Assembly: GCA_018433945.1 (NCBI GenBank)
Contig: JAHDQF010000064.1
Span: 1-33,331 of the forward strand
Reading direction: 5' to 3'
Source of the DNA: Proteiniphilum sp.
Lineage (GTDB): Bacteria > Bacteroidota > Bacteroidia > Bacteroidales > Dysgonomonadaceae
DNA length: 33,331 nucleotides
The notes below the pieces were generated by a model. It saw only the letters and a program-made list of their open reading frames with translations. It was not told where the DNA came from and did no database searches. The position numbers and the translations under genes are program-made. Below, one piece after another: positions 17,166 to 25,072 of this stretch (positions are counted from its first letter, which is position 1; every line of letters begins with the position of its first letter).

Positions 17166-19151
17166 TCACGGCATCGGGAGGTACTCCACGAAAGCCTCTA
17201 TCGCCTCGTAGGAGGCCAACCCCAGCTTCCAGTAAGTATCGGCAGTGGTGCGGTTGCGTTCTTCCGACCGCTGCCAGAAGAGCCGCTCATCGTCGCCCAG
17301 GAATGGAGCGCTCTCCATCTGCGACTGGTGGCGGAGGATTGCGTTACGTTTCTGACGCAGCTCTTCGGGAGAAAGAGGAACGGCCATCTCGATGTGATCG
17401 ATCTCCCACTCCATCCATGCACCGCGATACATCCAGATGCGACAATCCTTGAACCACTCCTCCTCTTTCATCAGATCGACGGCCGCAAGGATGGAATCGA
17501 GACATACCTTGTGCGTGCCATGCGGATCGGCCAGGTCGCCCGCCACATAGATCTGATGGGGTTTAATGGTCTCAATGAAATCCTTTACAATCATCACATC
17601 TCTCTCACTGATGGGGTTTTTCTTCACCTTGCCGGTCTCGTAGAAAGGCAGGTCGAGGAAATGAACGTACTCCTCAGAAAGTCCCACATACCGGTCGGCC
17701 AAGCGTGCCTCTTCGCGGCGGATCCGACTCTTGATGAAGAGGATGTCAGGCGTATCGATATCTTCATTGGTCTTCTCGTAGAGCAGGTATCTGCGAATGC
17801 CCTCATACTTCTCCAGCAGATCCCGGTTTTCGGGGGTGAACTTCTTGCGCATGCTGTTCAGCACGGAGATGTAACGGATCACCTCCTCATCACCCACGGC
17901 AATGTTGCCGGAGGTCTGGTACGCCACATGTACCTCGTGGCCCTGACTCACCAGTCGCTGGAAAGTACCCCCCATGGAGATCACATCATCATCGGGATGA
18001 GGGCTAAAGATGATCACCCGTTTGGGATAGGGTTTGGCCCGCTCGGGGCGGTAGGTATCATCTGCCTCGGGCTTACCGCCGGGCCATCCGGTAATGGTAT
18101 GCTGCAGATCATTGAAGATCTTGATATTGACATTATAGGCTGAGCCGTAGAGGGTGATCAGTTCACTCAATCCATTGTCATTGTAATCCTTGTTGGTCAG
18201 CTTCAGGATCGGCTTGTCCACCACACCGCAAAGCCATACGATGGCACGACGGATCAGCTTACTGGTCCACTCGCAGTTTGTCACCAGCCAGGGGTGGCTG
18301 ATGCGTGTCAGGCTGGAAGCTGCCGCCAAGTCAATATAGACTGTGGTTTCAGGATGGGTTTGCAGGATTGATCCCGGCACCATGTCGCTCACAGGCCCCT
18401 CCACGATGTCGCGGATACTCTCCGCTTTTTGCTCATTCCAGGCTATCAGGGCAATCTTGCGCGCATTCATCATGTCGTAGAGGCCTATGGTGATGGCACT
18501 CACCGGCACCTTGTCGAGAGATCCGAAGTTACGGGCAATATCCTTGCGCGAGTCACCATCGAGCATCACCAATCGAGTCTGGGAGTGGAGACTACTTCCC
18601 GGCATGTTGAATCCCAAGTTCCCTTTTCTGCCGAGCCCCAACAGCAGATAGTCGAATCCACCTTTCTGTCTAAGGCTCTCTTCATACGCCTCGCATTTTT
18701 CGCCTATCAAATCTTTCTCTGCCGTTGCATCGGGTGAGAAGATATTGGCAGGATCTATATCAATGTGATCGAGGAATACATCTTTCAGCATCTGCAGGTT
18801 GCTGAAGGCAAAATCGAGCACCGGGTAAAATTCATAGGTATTGAAAGTCACCAGGTTACGGAAGCTGACCCCACCCTCTTTGTGTTGTTTCACCAGCTCT
18901 TCATATACAGGAACCGGCGATACACCGCCGCTGATACCCAGCACAAAAGGTTTTCCCTGTTGTTGCTTCTGCAACATCTCGCGAATGATCTCTTTGGCAA
19001 TCTCCTTTGCAGCCCCATGGGCATCTTCATAGATTGCGACAGGCAGTTTTTCGTAACGTGAGAGGTTGTATTCCTCAAAATCGTTTTCCGGCTTGTAGTA
19101 CTTCTTCGGCACGCGATCGAGCGTGATTTGTGAACTCAGGTCTAGTTTCAT
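17166..19151 (-). CDS. NagB-like (degenerate) domain fused to PIG-L/LmbE deacetylase
   Basis: From the ATG at 19151 the product has 661 residues, the size of the long Bacteroidales proteins annotated glucosamine-6-phosphate deaminase. The N-terminal half (about 35-290) has the NagB/6-phosphogluconolactonase fold, with GISGGVSP (72-79) and FNMPGSS (181-187). However, the positions equivalent to E. coli NagB Asp72, Asp141, His143 and Glu148 read Tyr106, Lys176, Asn178 and Met183, so deaminase activity looks lost. The C-terminal half (about 365-640) is a GlcNAc-PI/LmbE-type zinc deacetylase with an intact SPHPDDDVISMGG motif and a later histidine in DPHGTHK. An amino-sugar de-N-acetylase controlled by a sugar-phosphate-binding domain is a reasonable inference. 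A TTG start 24 bases upstream is possible. Confidence 0.85.
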   Translation of the reverse strand: MKLDLSSQITLDRVPKKYYKPENDFEEYNLSRYEKLPVAIYEDAHGAAKEIAKEIIREMLQKQQQGKPFVLGISGGVSPVPVYEELVKQHKEGGVSFRNLVTFNTYEFYPVLDFAFSNLQMLKDVFLDHIDIDPANIFSPDATAEKDLIGEKCEAYEESLRQKGGFDYLLLGLGRKGNLGFNMPGSSLHSQTRLVMLDGDSRKDIARNFGSLDKVPVSAITIGLYDMMNARKIALIAWNEQKAESIRDIVEGPVSDMVPGSILQTHPETTVYIDLAAASSLTRISHPWLVTNCEWTSKLIRRAIVWLCGVVDKPILKLTNKDYNDNGLSELITLYGSAYNVNIKIFNDLQHTITGWPGGKPEADDTYRPERAKPYPKRVIIFSPHPDDDVISMGGTFQRLVSQGHEVHVAYQTSGNIAVGDEEVIRYISVLNSMRKKFTPENRDLLEKYEGIRRYLLYEKTNEDIDTPDILFIKSRIRREEARLADRYVGLSEEYVHFLDLPFYETGKVKKNPISERDVMIVKDFIETIKPHQIYVAGDLADPHGTHKVCLDSILAAVDLMKEEEWFKDCRIWMYRGAWMEWEIDHIEMAVPLSPEELRQKRNAILRHQSQMESAPFLGDDERLFWQRSEERNRTTADTYWKLGLASYEAIEAFVEYLPMP

Positions 19152-19245
19152 ACGACTAAAATTATTGATTTTCAAAGGTGTCGTATGGAACTCGCTTTAA
19201 TCATCTACTTGTGTGATAATGATTATCATGCTCGTTTCATACGAT
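19145..19245. repeat. three copies of a GTTTCATACGAC motif around the Fur-like box
   Basis: GTTTCATACGAC occurs at 19145-19156 (its CAT is the complement of the start codon), inverted with one mismatch at 19180-19191 (GTCGTATGGAAC), and direct with one change at 19234-19245 (GTTTCATACGAT). The first two could pair as a hairpin over the start of the mRNA, or all three may be binding sites for a regulator. The third lies beyond the Fur-like box. Confidence 0.5.
19214..19228. promoter_or_regulatory. Fur-box-like palindrome (7-1-7)
   Basis: TGATAATGATTATCA is a perfect 7-1-7 inverted repeat, identical to the ferric-uptake-regulator core TGATAATnATTATCA. It is centred about 70 bases upstream of the NagB-like/PIG-L start codon, in a position suitable for repression. 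The nearest other gene is mutS2, whose stop lies at 19357, so only the NagB-like gene is a sensible target. Confidence 0.55.
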
Positions 19246-19356
19246 TACATTTTCTGTTGTTGAACGGTTGGTTTCAGTGATCACATCGGGCAGTAACACT
19301 TGTTCACCATCATACAAAAGATGGAGTAACGCGATGGTGGCCACCCAAAAAGCATG

Positions 19357-21834
19357 TCATTCCAGGTCGACCACGGTGATGCCGGCGCCACCAAACTGCA
19401 CATGCTCATCTGCGAAGTGGCTCACACCATTTACAGTAGCCAGGTATTCACGGATGACCTGTCGCAGGGCGCCGGTTCCGGTGCCGTGCAGGATGCGTAC
19501 GCGGGAGACTCCCAGTTGGATGGCATCGTCGATAAAGTAGATCACCGCCTGGAGTGCTTCGTCGCCACGCATTCCCCGCACATCGATATCCTGTTTGAAT
19601 GTGAGCTTGCGCTCATGGATCAGGTCACGGGTGTTGGATGCTTTCTGCTCCCGTTTGAGCTGGTTGTTGCTCACTTTCTCGAGCTTCTCAAGGAGGAGGG
19701 TCGATTTGATCATGCCGAAGGCCACAGTGGCTTTCTTGCCGCTCACCTCCATGATCTCACCCACATTGGTCTGTCCTTTTAACCGAACGGCATCCCCCAC
19801 CCCGGGCCATTCCTCTTTGGCTGGTTGTTTTACTGTTGGAGCTGTGGTTTTCTGCTTCACCTTCTTAGGTGGGGTTTGCAGCGAAACGGCTTTCTGCGAT
19901 CCGGCTGTGGTCTCTTCCTTGCCGGTTCCACCCACCCGTTCGCGAAATCCTCTCAGCTCGCTGCGTACCCTGAGTGTCGCCTCCCGTTCCGCTTTCGCCT
20001 CCTTGATCTCGCGGATGGTCTGCTCGATGCGTACGTTGCTCTCCGCCAGAAGCTGTTCTGCCTGCTGCCTGGCTTCTGCCAGGATCTCCTTCTTCTGTCT
20101 GGCAATCACCTCCAGGTCGGCTTCGTACTTCATGGCCGCCTCCTCCAGTCGCTTCCGCTCACGCCGCACCTCATCCCGCTTCCGTTCCCAGTAGCGCTTG
20201 TCGCGGGCAATGTCAAGGAGGTACTTATCCATGTTGATGTACTCGCTCCCCACGATTTCAGAGGCATGTGCGATTACCTCCTCGGGGAGGCCGATCTTAC
20301 GGGCGATCTCCACCGCGAAAGAGCTGCCCGGGTTGCCAATGGAGAGGCGAAAAAGGGGTTGCATCTCGTGGCGGTCGTAGAGCATGGCACCATTCACCAC
20401 CCCCTCATGTTCGTGGGCATAGTGCTTCAGGTTCTGGTAGTGGGTGGTGATGACACCAAAGGAGCGTTTGTTGTTGAACCGGTCGAGCAACGCCTCGGCG
20501 ATAGCCGCCCCGATCTGGGGCTCGGTGCCGCTGCCGAACTCATCGATCAGCAGCAGTGTGCCGTCGCTGCAGTGCCGCTCGAAATATTTCATGTTCATCA
20601 GGTGGGAGCTGTAGGTGGAGAGATCGTTCTCGATCGACTGCTCATCGCCGATATCGATAAAGATATCGTTGAAAATTCCCACACGGGAGTTCTCTTTCAA
20701 CGGAATCAGCAGCCCGCACTGCACCATATACTGCAGCAGTCCCACCGTCTTGAGGCAGACCGACTTGCCGCCGGCATTGGGTCCTGAGATCACCAGGATA
20801 CGGTTCTCCCCCTCCAGGGTGATATCGAGTGGCACGGTTCTGCGGTTCTGCTTTTTGAGCGAGAGGTAGAGCAGCGGGTGCACCGCCTCCACCCAGTCGA
20901 TCAGCCGTTCGTCGCTGAGCGATGGGCGGATGGCGCCGATCTGCTTGGCAAAAGCCGCTTTGGCCTGTATCAGGTCGATCTTCGCCAGAAACTCGTAAGA
21001 CTGCAGCAGCTCCGGCAGCAGCGGGCGCAGCCAGGCGGTGAACTCGGCCAGGATACGGATGATCTCCCGCCGTTCCTCCCCCTCCAGTTCGCGGATGCGG
21101 TTGTTGGCCTCCACCACCTCTGCCGGCTCAATAAAGACGGTTTTGCCCGATGCCGACTCGTCGTGCACGATTCCCCTTATTTTCCGCTTGAAAGAGGGGT
21201 TAACCGGTATCACCAGCCGCCCGTCGCGCATGCTGGGTGACACATCTTTCTCCACGTAACCCTCAGCCTGTGCCTTGCGCAGGATGGTGTTGAGGCTGCG
21301 GGAGATGCTGCTGGCTGCAGAGGTGAGCTCACGCCGTATCTCCGACAGCCGCGCCGAAGCATGATCCTTTACCTGGCCGAAGTCATCGAGGATGATGTCT
21401 ATCTTTTTCGTGATCTCGGGATGAGTTGTGATGTCACCGGCCAGCGCCATCAGTCGCGGGTAACGGGGGTCCTCCTCATCGCGCCGCAGGAAAGCGATGA
21501 TGGCGTTGATGGTCTGCAGCGACCGGCGCAGCTCGAACAGGGCGCTCTGGTCCATCCAGGAGCCTTCCAGGCGGATGCGGTGCAACACGGGACGCATATC
21601 ATAATAGTGTCCGGACGGGAAGGCATCCTCCTCGGCAAGGATGCGCACGAACTCCTCGGTCTGCGCCAGGAGGGCGTCGATCTCGCTGAAAGAGGTGGAG
21701 AAGTGCATCTCCTCCACCTTCTCCCTGCCCAGTGAGCTGAGACAGCGGTCGGCGATCAATTGCCGCACCCTTGTGAACTCAATCTTCTGTTCGAAATTAT
21801 CGGGATAGATCACGTTGTACTCGTTGCTAATCAT
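19357..21834 (-). CDS. mutS2: MutS2 family endonuclease/ATPase
   Basis: This 825-residue protein has MutS core helices, the P-loop GPNAGGKS at 351-358, Walker B LLLIDEFGSGTEP, a long coiled coil (about 515-640) and a C-terminal Smr domain from about residue 750 (DIDVRGMRGDEA, ILHGTGTGALRQVI). The mismatch-recognition domain of MutS1 is absent. MutS2 acts on branched DNA to suppress recombination, and in B. subtilis it has been linked to collided ribosomes. I started at ATG 21834, because the earlier residues are not family-like and overlap the promoter region. A -7 box lies 23 bases upstream. The gene is divergent from the tRNA at 21968. Confidence 0.95.
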   Translation of the reverse strand: MISNEYNVIYPDNFEQKIEFTRVRQLIADRCLSSLGREKVEEMHFSTSFSEIDALLAQTEEFVRILAEEDAFPSGHYYDMRPVLHRIRLEGSWMDQSALFELRRSLQTINAIIAFLRRDEEDPRYPRLMALAGDITTHPEITKKIDIILDDFGQVKDHASARLSEIRRELTSAASSISRSLNTILRKAQAEGYVEKDVSPSMRDGRLVIPVNPSFKRKIRGIVHDESASGKTVFIEPAEVVEANNRIRELEGEERREIIRILAEFTAWLRPLLPELLQSYEFLAKIDLIQAKAAFAKQIGAIRPSLSDERLIDWVEAVHPLLYLSLKKQNRRTVPLDITLEGENRILVISGPNAGGKSVCLKTVGLLQYMVQCGLLIPLKENSRVGIFNDIFIDIGDEQSIENDLSTYSSHLMNMKYFERHCSDGTLLLIDEFGSGTEPQIGAAIAEALLDRFNNKRSFGVITTHYQNLKHYAHEHEGVVNGAMLYDRHEMQPLFRLSIGNPGSSFAVEIARKIGLPEEVIAHASEIVGSEYINMDKYLLDIARDKRYWERKRDEVRRERKRLEEAAMKYEADLEVIARQKKEILAEARQQAEQLLAESNVRIEQTIREIKEAKAEREATLRVRSELRGFRERVGGTGKEETTAGSQKAVSLQTPPKKVKQKTTAPTVKQPAKEEWPGVGDAVRLKGQTNVGEIMEVSGKKATVAFGMIKSTLLLEKLEKVSNNQLKREQKASNTRDLIHERKLTFKQDIDVRGMRGDEALQAVIYFIDDAIQLGVSRVRILHGTGTGALRQVIREYLATVNGVSHFADEHVQFGGAGITVVDLE

Positions 21835-21856
21835 TGTGAACCATTCAATGGCAGAA

Positions 21857-21864
21857 CAAAAATA
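21857..21864 (-). promoter_or_regulatory. -7 element upstream of mutS2
   Basis: TATTTTTG on the minus strand fits TAnnTTTG and would start a transcript near 21850, about 16 bases before the mutS2 ATG. Only an imperfect TTCG is found about 21 bases upstream in place of TTTG. Confidence 0.4.
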
Positions 21865-21895
21865 CAATATTTACCCGACTTTTACCGAATTGCAG

Positions 21896-21926
21896 TTGCA
21901 GAATTGAAAAAGAGTTGCTACTTTTG
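21896..21926 (+). promoter_or_regulatory. tRNA promoter
   Basis: TTG (21896-21898), a 20-base spacer and TACTTTTG (21919-21926) fit the Bacteroidota promoter pattern. The predicted start near 21933 lies about 35 bases before the mature tRNA 5' end. Confidence 0.55.
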
Positions 21927-21967
21927 CACCTCGAATTCGGGAGACAACGCCCTTTTTCACATGTGTT

Positions 21968-22041
21968 GGCGAGATAGCTCAGTTGGTTAGAGCGCGCGAT
22001 TCATAATCGCGAGGTCGGGGGATCATGCCCCCCTCTCGCTA
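21968..22041 (+). tRNA. tRNA-Met (CAT anticodon), probably elongator
   Basis: This 74-base cloverleaf has acceptor GGCGAGA pairing with TCTCGCT (one G-U at the first pair), a D-arm GCTCAGTTGGTTAGAGC, and anticodon stem CGCGA/TCGCG around loop TTCATAA with CAT at 22002-22004. The T-stem is GGGGG/CCCCC and the discriminator is A. CCA is not encoded. An elongator methionine tRNA fits best. A lysidine-modified isoleucine tRNA (CAT) cannot be excluded without comparison, and an initiator is unlikely given the acceptor and anticodon-stem sequence. The T-loop is ATCATGC rather than TTCRANY, which is unusual. Confidence 0.88.
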
Positions 22042-22133
22042 CTCTTCTCATAAGCACCCTGTTTCACTGTATGTTTGGGTAAATCCAAAGTGCCTTTTTC
22101 CACTTTCATCACCATTTGGTATCAAGTGAAAAA

Positions 22134-22160
22134 GGGCGAAGCCATACGTTGGCTTCGCCC
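22134..22160 (-). terminator. intrinsic terminator of the polysaccharide-utilisation locus
   Basis: GGGCGAAGCC (22134-22143) and GGCTTCGCCC (22151-22160) form a perfect 10-bp GC-rich stem with a 7-base loop. On the minus strand TTTTTCACTT follows. It lies 26 bases after the stop of the last locus gene at 22187 and marks the end of the long minus-strand operon. Confidence 0.9.
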
Positions 22161-22186
22161 CGGGATCAACCAAGTGATTCTTTCAT

Positions 22187-23524
22187 TTATTTCTTCACCA
22201 CGGTGAGCACCCCTTTGTCCACACCGGCAGAGAGATCGATGGTGAAGACGTAAGTCGCTCCCGTTTCGAGTGTGGTGCCGGGCACGAGTCCCAGGTTCCC
22301 GTTATCACGGCCGTTGGTACCATCACCTATGAAGACGATGTCGCTGCCGGTGGTGAGGCTCTGGCTGCTGAATTCACCTCCCCAGTCCTTCTGGTGGAAG
22401 AACTTGAAGTTGATTTCGGCGGCGTTCACCGACTCACCTGCTACAAAGGAAATCTGGTACTTCTTGTTCCCCACGGGAGCCATACAAAGCCCATTGGGAG
22501 GTGTCCATCCCACATGATTGGCGGTATAGGAGGGTTTGCCCACCTGGTCGCCAATCACCCATATGGCGCCGGTACCATCTGGCTGCAGCGTAGCGTAGTT
22601 GCTACCCGACATTGCCTCCACCCTCAGCCAGTTGTAAACCAGGTTAGCCGTCACGCGGTACCTCCCGCTGATGGGCAGGAACGTTAGTTGGTCGCCCTCC
22701 ACCACGAAGTAGTCAGGATCGACCCACCAATCGGTTAATCCTTCGATGGTGATCTCTTCGCCCTGAGTTAAGTCGATGTCTATCCGGTAGTTATCCTTGT
22801 CCACCATGCTCATCTTCTGTCCGTTGAGCAGCAGTTCGAAGAAGGGACCCGTTTCGAAGCTCCTCATGTTGAAGGTCACGCTGTAGGTTCCTCCTACCGG
22901 GCTCACATAAGGGATCTCGTTTTTGCTCCCTTCGGCCACGGAAGCGGAACCCTCATCCCAGCCAAACAGCAATTCACGTCCCTTCTCATCCACCACCGGT
23001 GTTTTGATGTAGGCCGGCAGCTCAGTGGAAGGAAATGCTTCGGTAGCAGCGTACTCGTTTGGCTGGCCGGTTGGGAGCATCGGATAGGATGCATCAGCGG
23101 TCACCAGGATCAGGTAAGGATAGGCAGCCAGCGATACCGGCACCTCGAAGGTCCGGGATGCTCTCTTCATGGTGGTGTTCACCAGGATGAACTCCAGCGT
23201 AGCCATACCGTCGGGTGTGCCTTTGATGAAGGGTACCTCGATGTTGCCGGTGTAAGTACCGTTCTCTTTCGTGCGGATGGTGGTCCTGGAGACCTCTTCC
23301 TCCCCGTAATAGAGGATGGCCGTCAGCGTGGAGAGGGGCAGTTCATCGTGGACTGTCACCTCGAACGGCAGGAGATCCCCGAAATGCACGTTGGCAAACT
23401 GTTCTTCGATCTGCATGGTGGGATTCCCTTCTTGCTGAGGCTCCAACACCTCATTGGAACAGGAGAGCAAGAGCGCGGAAGCCACACATGCGATCATCCA
23501 CTGTTTTATCTTCATTGTGTTCAT
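22187..23524 (-). CDS. PUL surface lipoprotein, DUF5125-like candidate glycan-binding protein
   Basis: This 445-residue lipoprotein has a lipobox ending at Cys22 (ASALLLSC), followed by a polar acidic linker (SNEVLEPQQEGNP) typical of exported Bacteroidota surface lipoproteins. An N-terminal Ig-like domain (about 35-135, FGDLLPFEVTVHDELPLSTL) precedes beta-rich modules with SusE/SusF-like patterns (FLPISGRYRVTANLVYNWLRVE, IWVIGDQVGKPSY, KKYQISFVAGE). From memory it resembles the DUF5125 family that accompanies GH30 enzymes in such loci. As the last gene of the operon, 16 bases after the GH30 gene, it probably binds the same glycan at the cell surface. No catalytic motif is visible. Confidence 0.75.
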   Translation of the reverse strand: MNTMKIKQWMIACVASALLLSCSNEVLEPQQEGNPTMQIEEQFANVHFGDLLPFEVTVHDELPLSTLTAILYYGEEEVSRTTIRTKENGTYTGNIEVPFIKGTPDGMATLEFILVNTTMKRASRTFEVPVSLAAYPYLILVTADASYPMLPTGQPNEYAATEAFPSTELPAYIKTPVVDEKGRELLFGWDEGSASVAEGSKNEIPYVSPVGGTYSVTFNMRSFETGPFFELLLNGQKMSMVDKDNYRIDIDLTQGEEITIEGLTDWWVDPDYFVVEGDQLTFLPISGRYRVTANLVYNWLRVEAMSGSNYATLQPDGTGAIWVIGDQVGKPSYTANHVGWTPPNGLCMAPVGNKKYQISFVAGESVNAAEINFKFFHQKDWGGEFSSQSLTTGSDIVFIGDGTNGRDNGNLGLVPGTTLETGATYVFTIDLSAGVDKGVLTVVKK

Positions 23525-23540
23525 GTTGTCATATTTTTAT

Positions 23541-25064
23541 TTATTTTTTCCATCGATACGATATCACTGATTTGGCCGGAACCTCGTAGGCGAAGTGATT
23601 CTCGCCGTCGTCGAGGGTGATCACCCTGGCCAAGGCGGTACTGTTGAGCAGTACCACGGCATAGGTGCCGTCGCTGTTTTCAAAAGCTGCATGGTAGAAG
23701 CCAGATTCCGAGAAACCTGATGTACCGATATGCACCGCTCCCGGCTTCACCACCGACGAGAGATGTCCCACGATGAAGTAATGCGAGTTGCGGGTGATGG
23801 TGCTGTAGTTGGTACGATCGATATCGACGGCCCCGTAACAGGTCTGGCAGCCCCCCTCGCGGTTGGGCCCCCGGTCGGTGTCGAGCATCAGGTTCCAGAC
23901 GATGACTCCCTTGCACCAATTATTCACCGTGCCCAACGCCACCTCGCGCATATCATCGATCAGGCGGGTTTCCAAGTTCCGCCCATCGTTCCAGGTGCCA
24001 ATGGAAGTCTCGGTGAAAAGGAGCTCTTTGTCGGGTCGCGACTGATGGATCTGATTCAGCTCCTCCCTGTTCCCGCCGTAGTTATGATAAGCAGCACCGG
24101 CAATGAAAGCAGCCGCTTCGCTATCGGCATAGATCTTCAACGGGTACTGTCCCTGATCGGCATTCTCCGGCTTGTCGCTGTCATAGTTGTAGTTGTGATC
24201 GTAGATGTAGATCTTCGTTGTCATCCCTGCATCCGCCATTTTGGGTCCCAGCGCGTTCTTCACAAAGTCGCGCTGTTCTTGCCAGGTCATGTAGAGCGAG
24301 GCGGAGTTGCCCCTGTTCAACGGTTCATTTTGTGGAGTCACGGCATGGATCTTGATCCCCTCGGCCTCGAAAGCGCGGATCCACTTCACGAAGTAGTCTG
24401 CATAATCACCGTAGTGAGCCGGGTTCAGCTGCCCGCTTGTCCAGGAGTTGAACGGCTGAAGGTCGGTGAGGTTGTTCACTTTCATCCAGCGAGGCGGTGT
24501 CCAGGGTGATCCCAGGATCTTCACGTTCGGGTTGATGGCCAGGATCTCCTTCAGGATGGGGATCACATAATCGTTCTCCTCCATTGTGAGGGCAAAATTC
24601 TCAATGCCGGGCAGATCGCAGCAGGTGTACTCACTCAACGAGAAGTCAGAACAGCCGATGGAGATGCGGATGTAGCTTTGCCCCATCCCCTCGGTTTCAG
24701 AGAAGGTCTCCCTGAGGAATTTTGTGCGGTTCTCCTGCGTCATCTGCATCAGGTTGAAAGCAGAGGAGCCGGTCACGGCAGCACCAAAGCCATCCATGGT
24801 CTGGTAGCGTGTAGCGGGGTTCAGCCTAAGCGTAGTGGGTGACATGTTGTCCCGTTTGCTGAAAGCGGCAAACTGCTTTTTAAATTCCTGCGAGCGGGTG
24901 TTGGTGGTTACATAGATGGTCACATCCTCCGTCTGAGGCTCTTCCGGAAGTGGCGGTTCCTCCCCGTTATCATCCTTTCCCGTGTCGCTGCAGGAAGATA
25001 AACTGAGCAGCAGTAAAAGCATCCATGTCACTTTCAAATTGTATTTCAATTTCATATGATTCAT
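23541..25064 (-). CDS. GH30 family glycosidase lipoprotein, probable endo-beta-1,6-glucanase
   Basis: This 507-residue lipoprotein (lipobox LSLSSC, Cys25) has an acidic linker (SDTGKDDNGEEPP) that resembles the surface-export signal of Bacteroidota lipoproteins. The GH30 TIM barrel carries GFGAAVTGSSAFN near 92-104, GSPWTPPRWMK at 185-195, acid/base Glu247 in TPQNEPLN and nucleophile Glu352 in LLFTETSIGTW. The C-terminal beta-sandwich typical of the family covers about 420-507. Motifs such as IGCSDFSLSEY fit subfamily 3 enzymes, whose known activity is endo-cleavage of beta-1,6-glucan; glucosylceramidase-like or xylanase GH30 activities are less likely. It is the only glycosidase in the locus, so oligosaccharides may be finished by enzymes encoded elsewhere. 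Confidence 0.88.
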   Translation of the reverse strand: MNHMKLKYNLKVTWMLLLLLSLSSCSDTGKDDNGEEPPLPEEPQTEDVTIYVTTNTRSQEFKKQFAAFSKRDNMSPTTLRLNPATRYQTMDGFGAAVTGSSAFNLMQMTQENRTKFLRETFSETEGMGQSYIRISIGCSDFSLSEYTCCDLPGIENFALTMEENDYVIPILKEILAINPNVKILGSPWTPPRWMKVNNLTDLQPFNSWTSGQLNPAHYGDYADYFVKWIRAFEAEGIKIHAVTPQNEPLNRGNSASLYMTWQEQRDFVKNALGPKMADAGMTTKIYIYDHNYNYDSDKPENADQGQYPLKIYADSEAAAFIAGAAYHNYGGNREELNQIHQSRPDKELLFTETSIGTWNDGRNLETRLIDDMREVALGTVNNWCKGVIVWNLMLDTDRGPNREGGCQTCYGAVDIDRTNYSTITRNSHYFIVGHLSSVVKPGAVHIGTSGFSESGFYHAAFENSDGTYAVVLLNSTALARVITLDDGENHFAYEVPAKSVISYRWKK

Positions 25065-25072
25065 TTTTCAAG

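Noticed and set aside
19152-19175. TTG start giving 8 more residues for the NagB-like protein
   Set aside because: An ATG follows directly and the added residues are not family-like, although a TTG start cannot be fully excluded.
19305-19339. CACCATC / GATGGTG inverted repeat after mutS2 as terminator
   Set aside because: Stem of 7 bp with a 21-base loop and no T-run on the minus strand.
22093-22135. Inverted repeat CCTTTTTC-ACTT / AAGTGAAAAAGG overlapping the locus terminator
   Set aside because: The right arm is simply the T-tract side of the terminator. An attenuator role has no supporting gene arrangement, and the left arm has a bulge.
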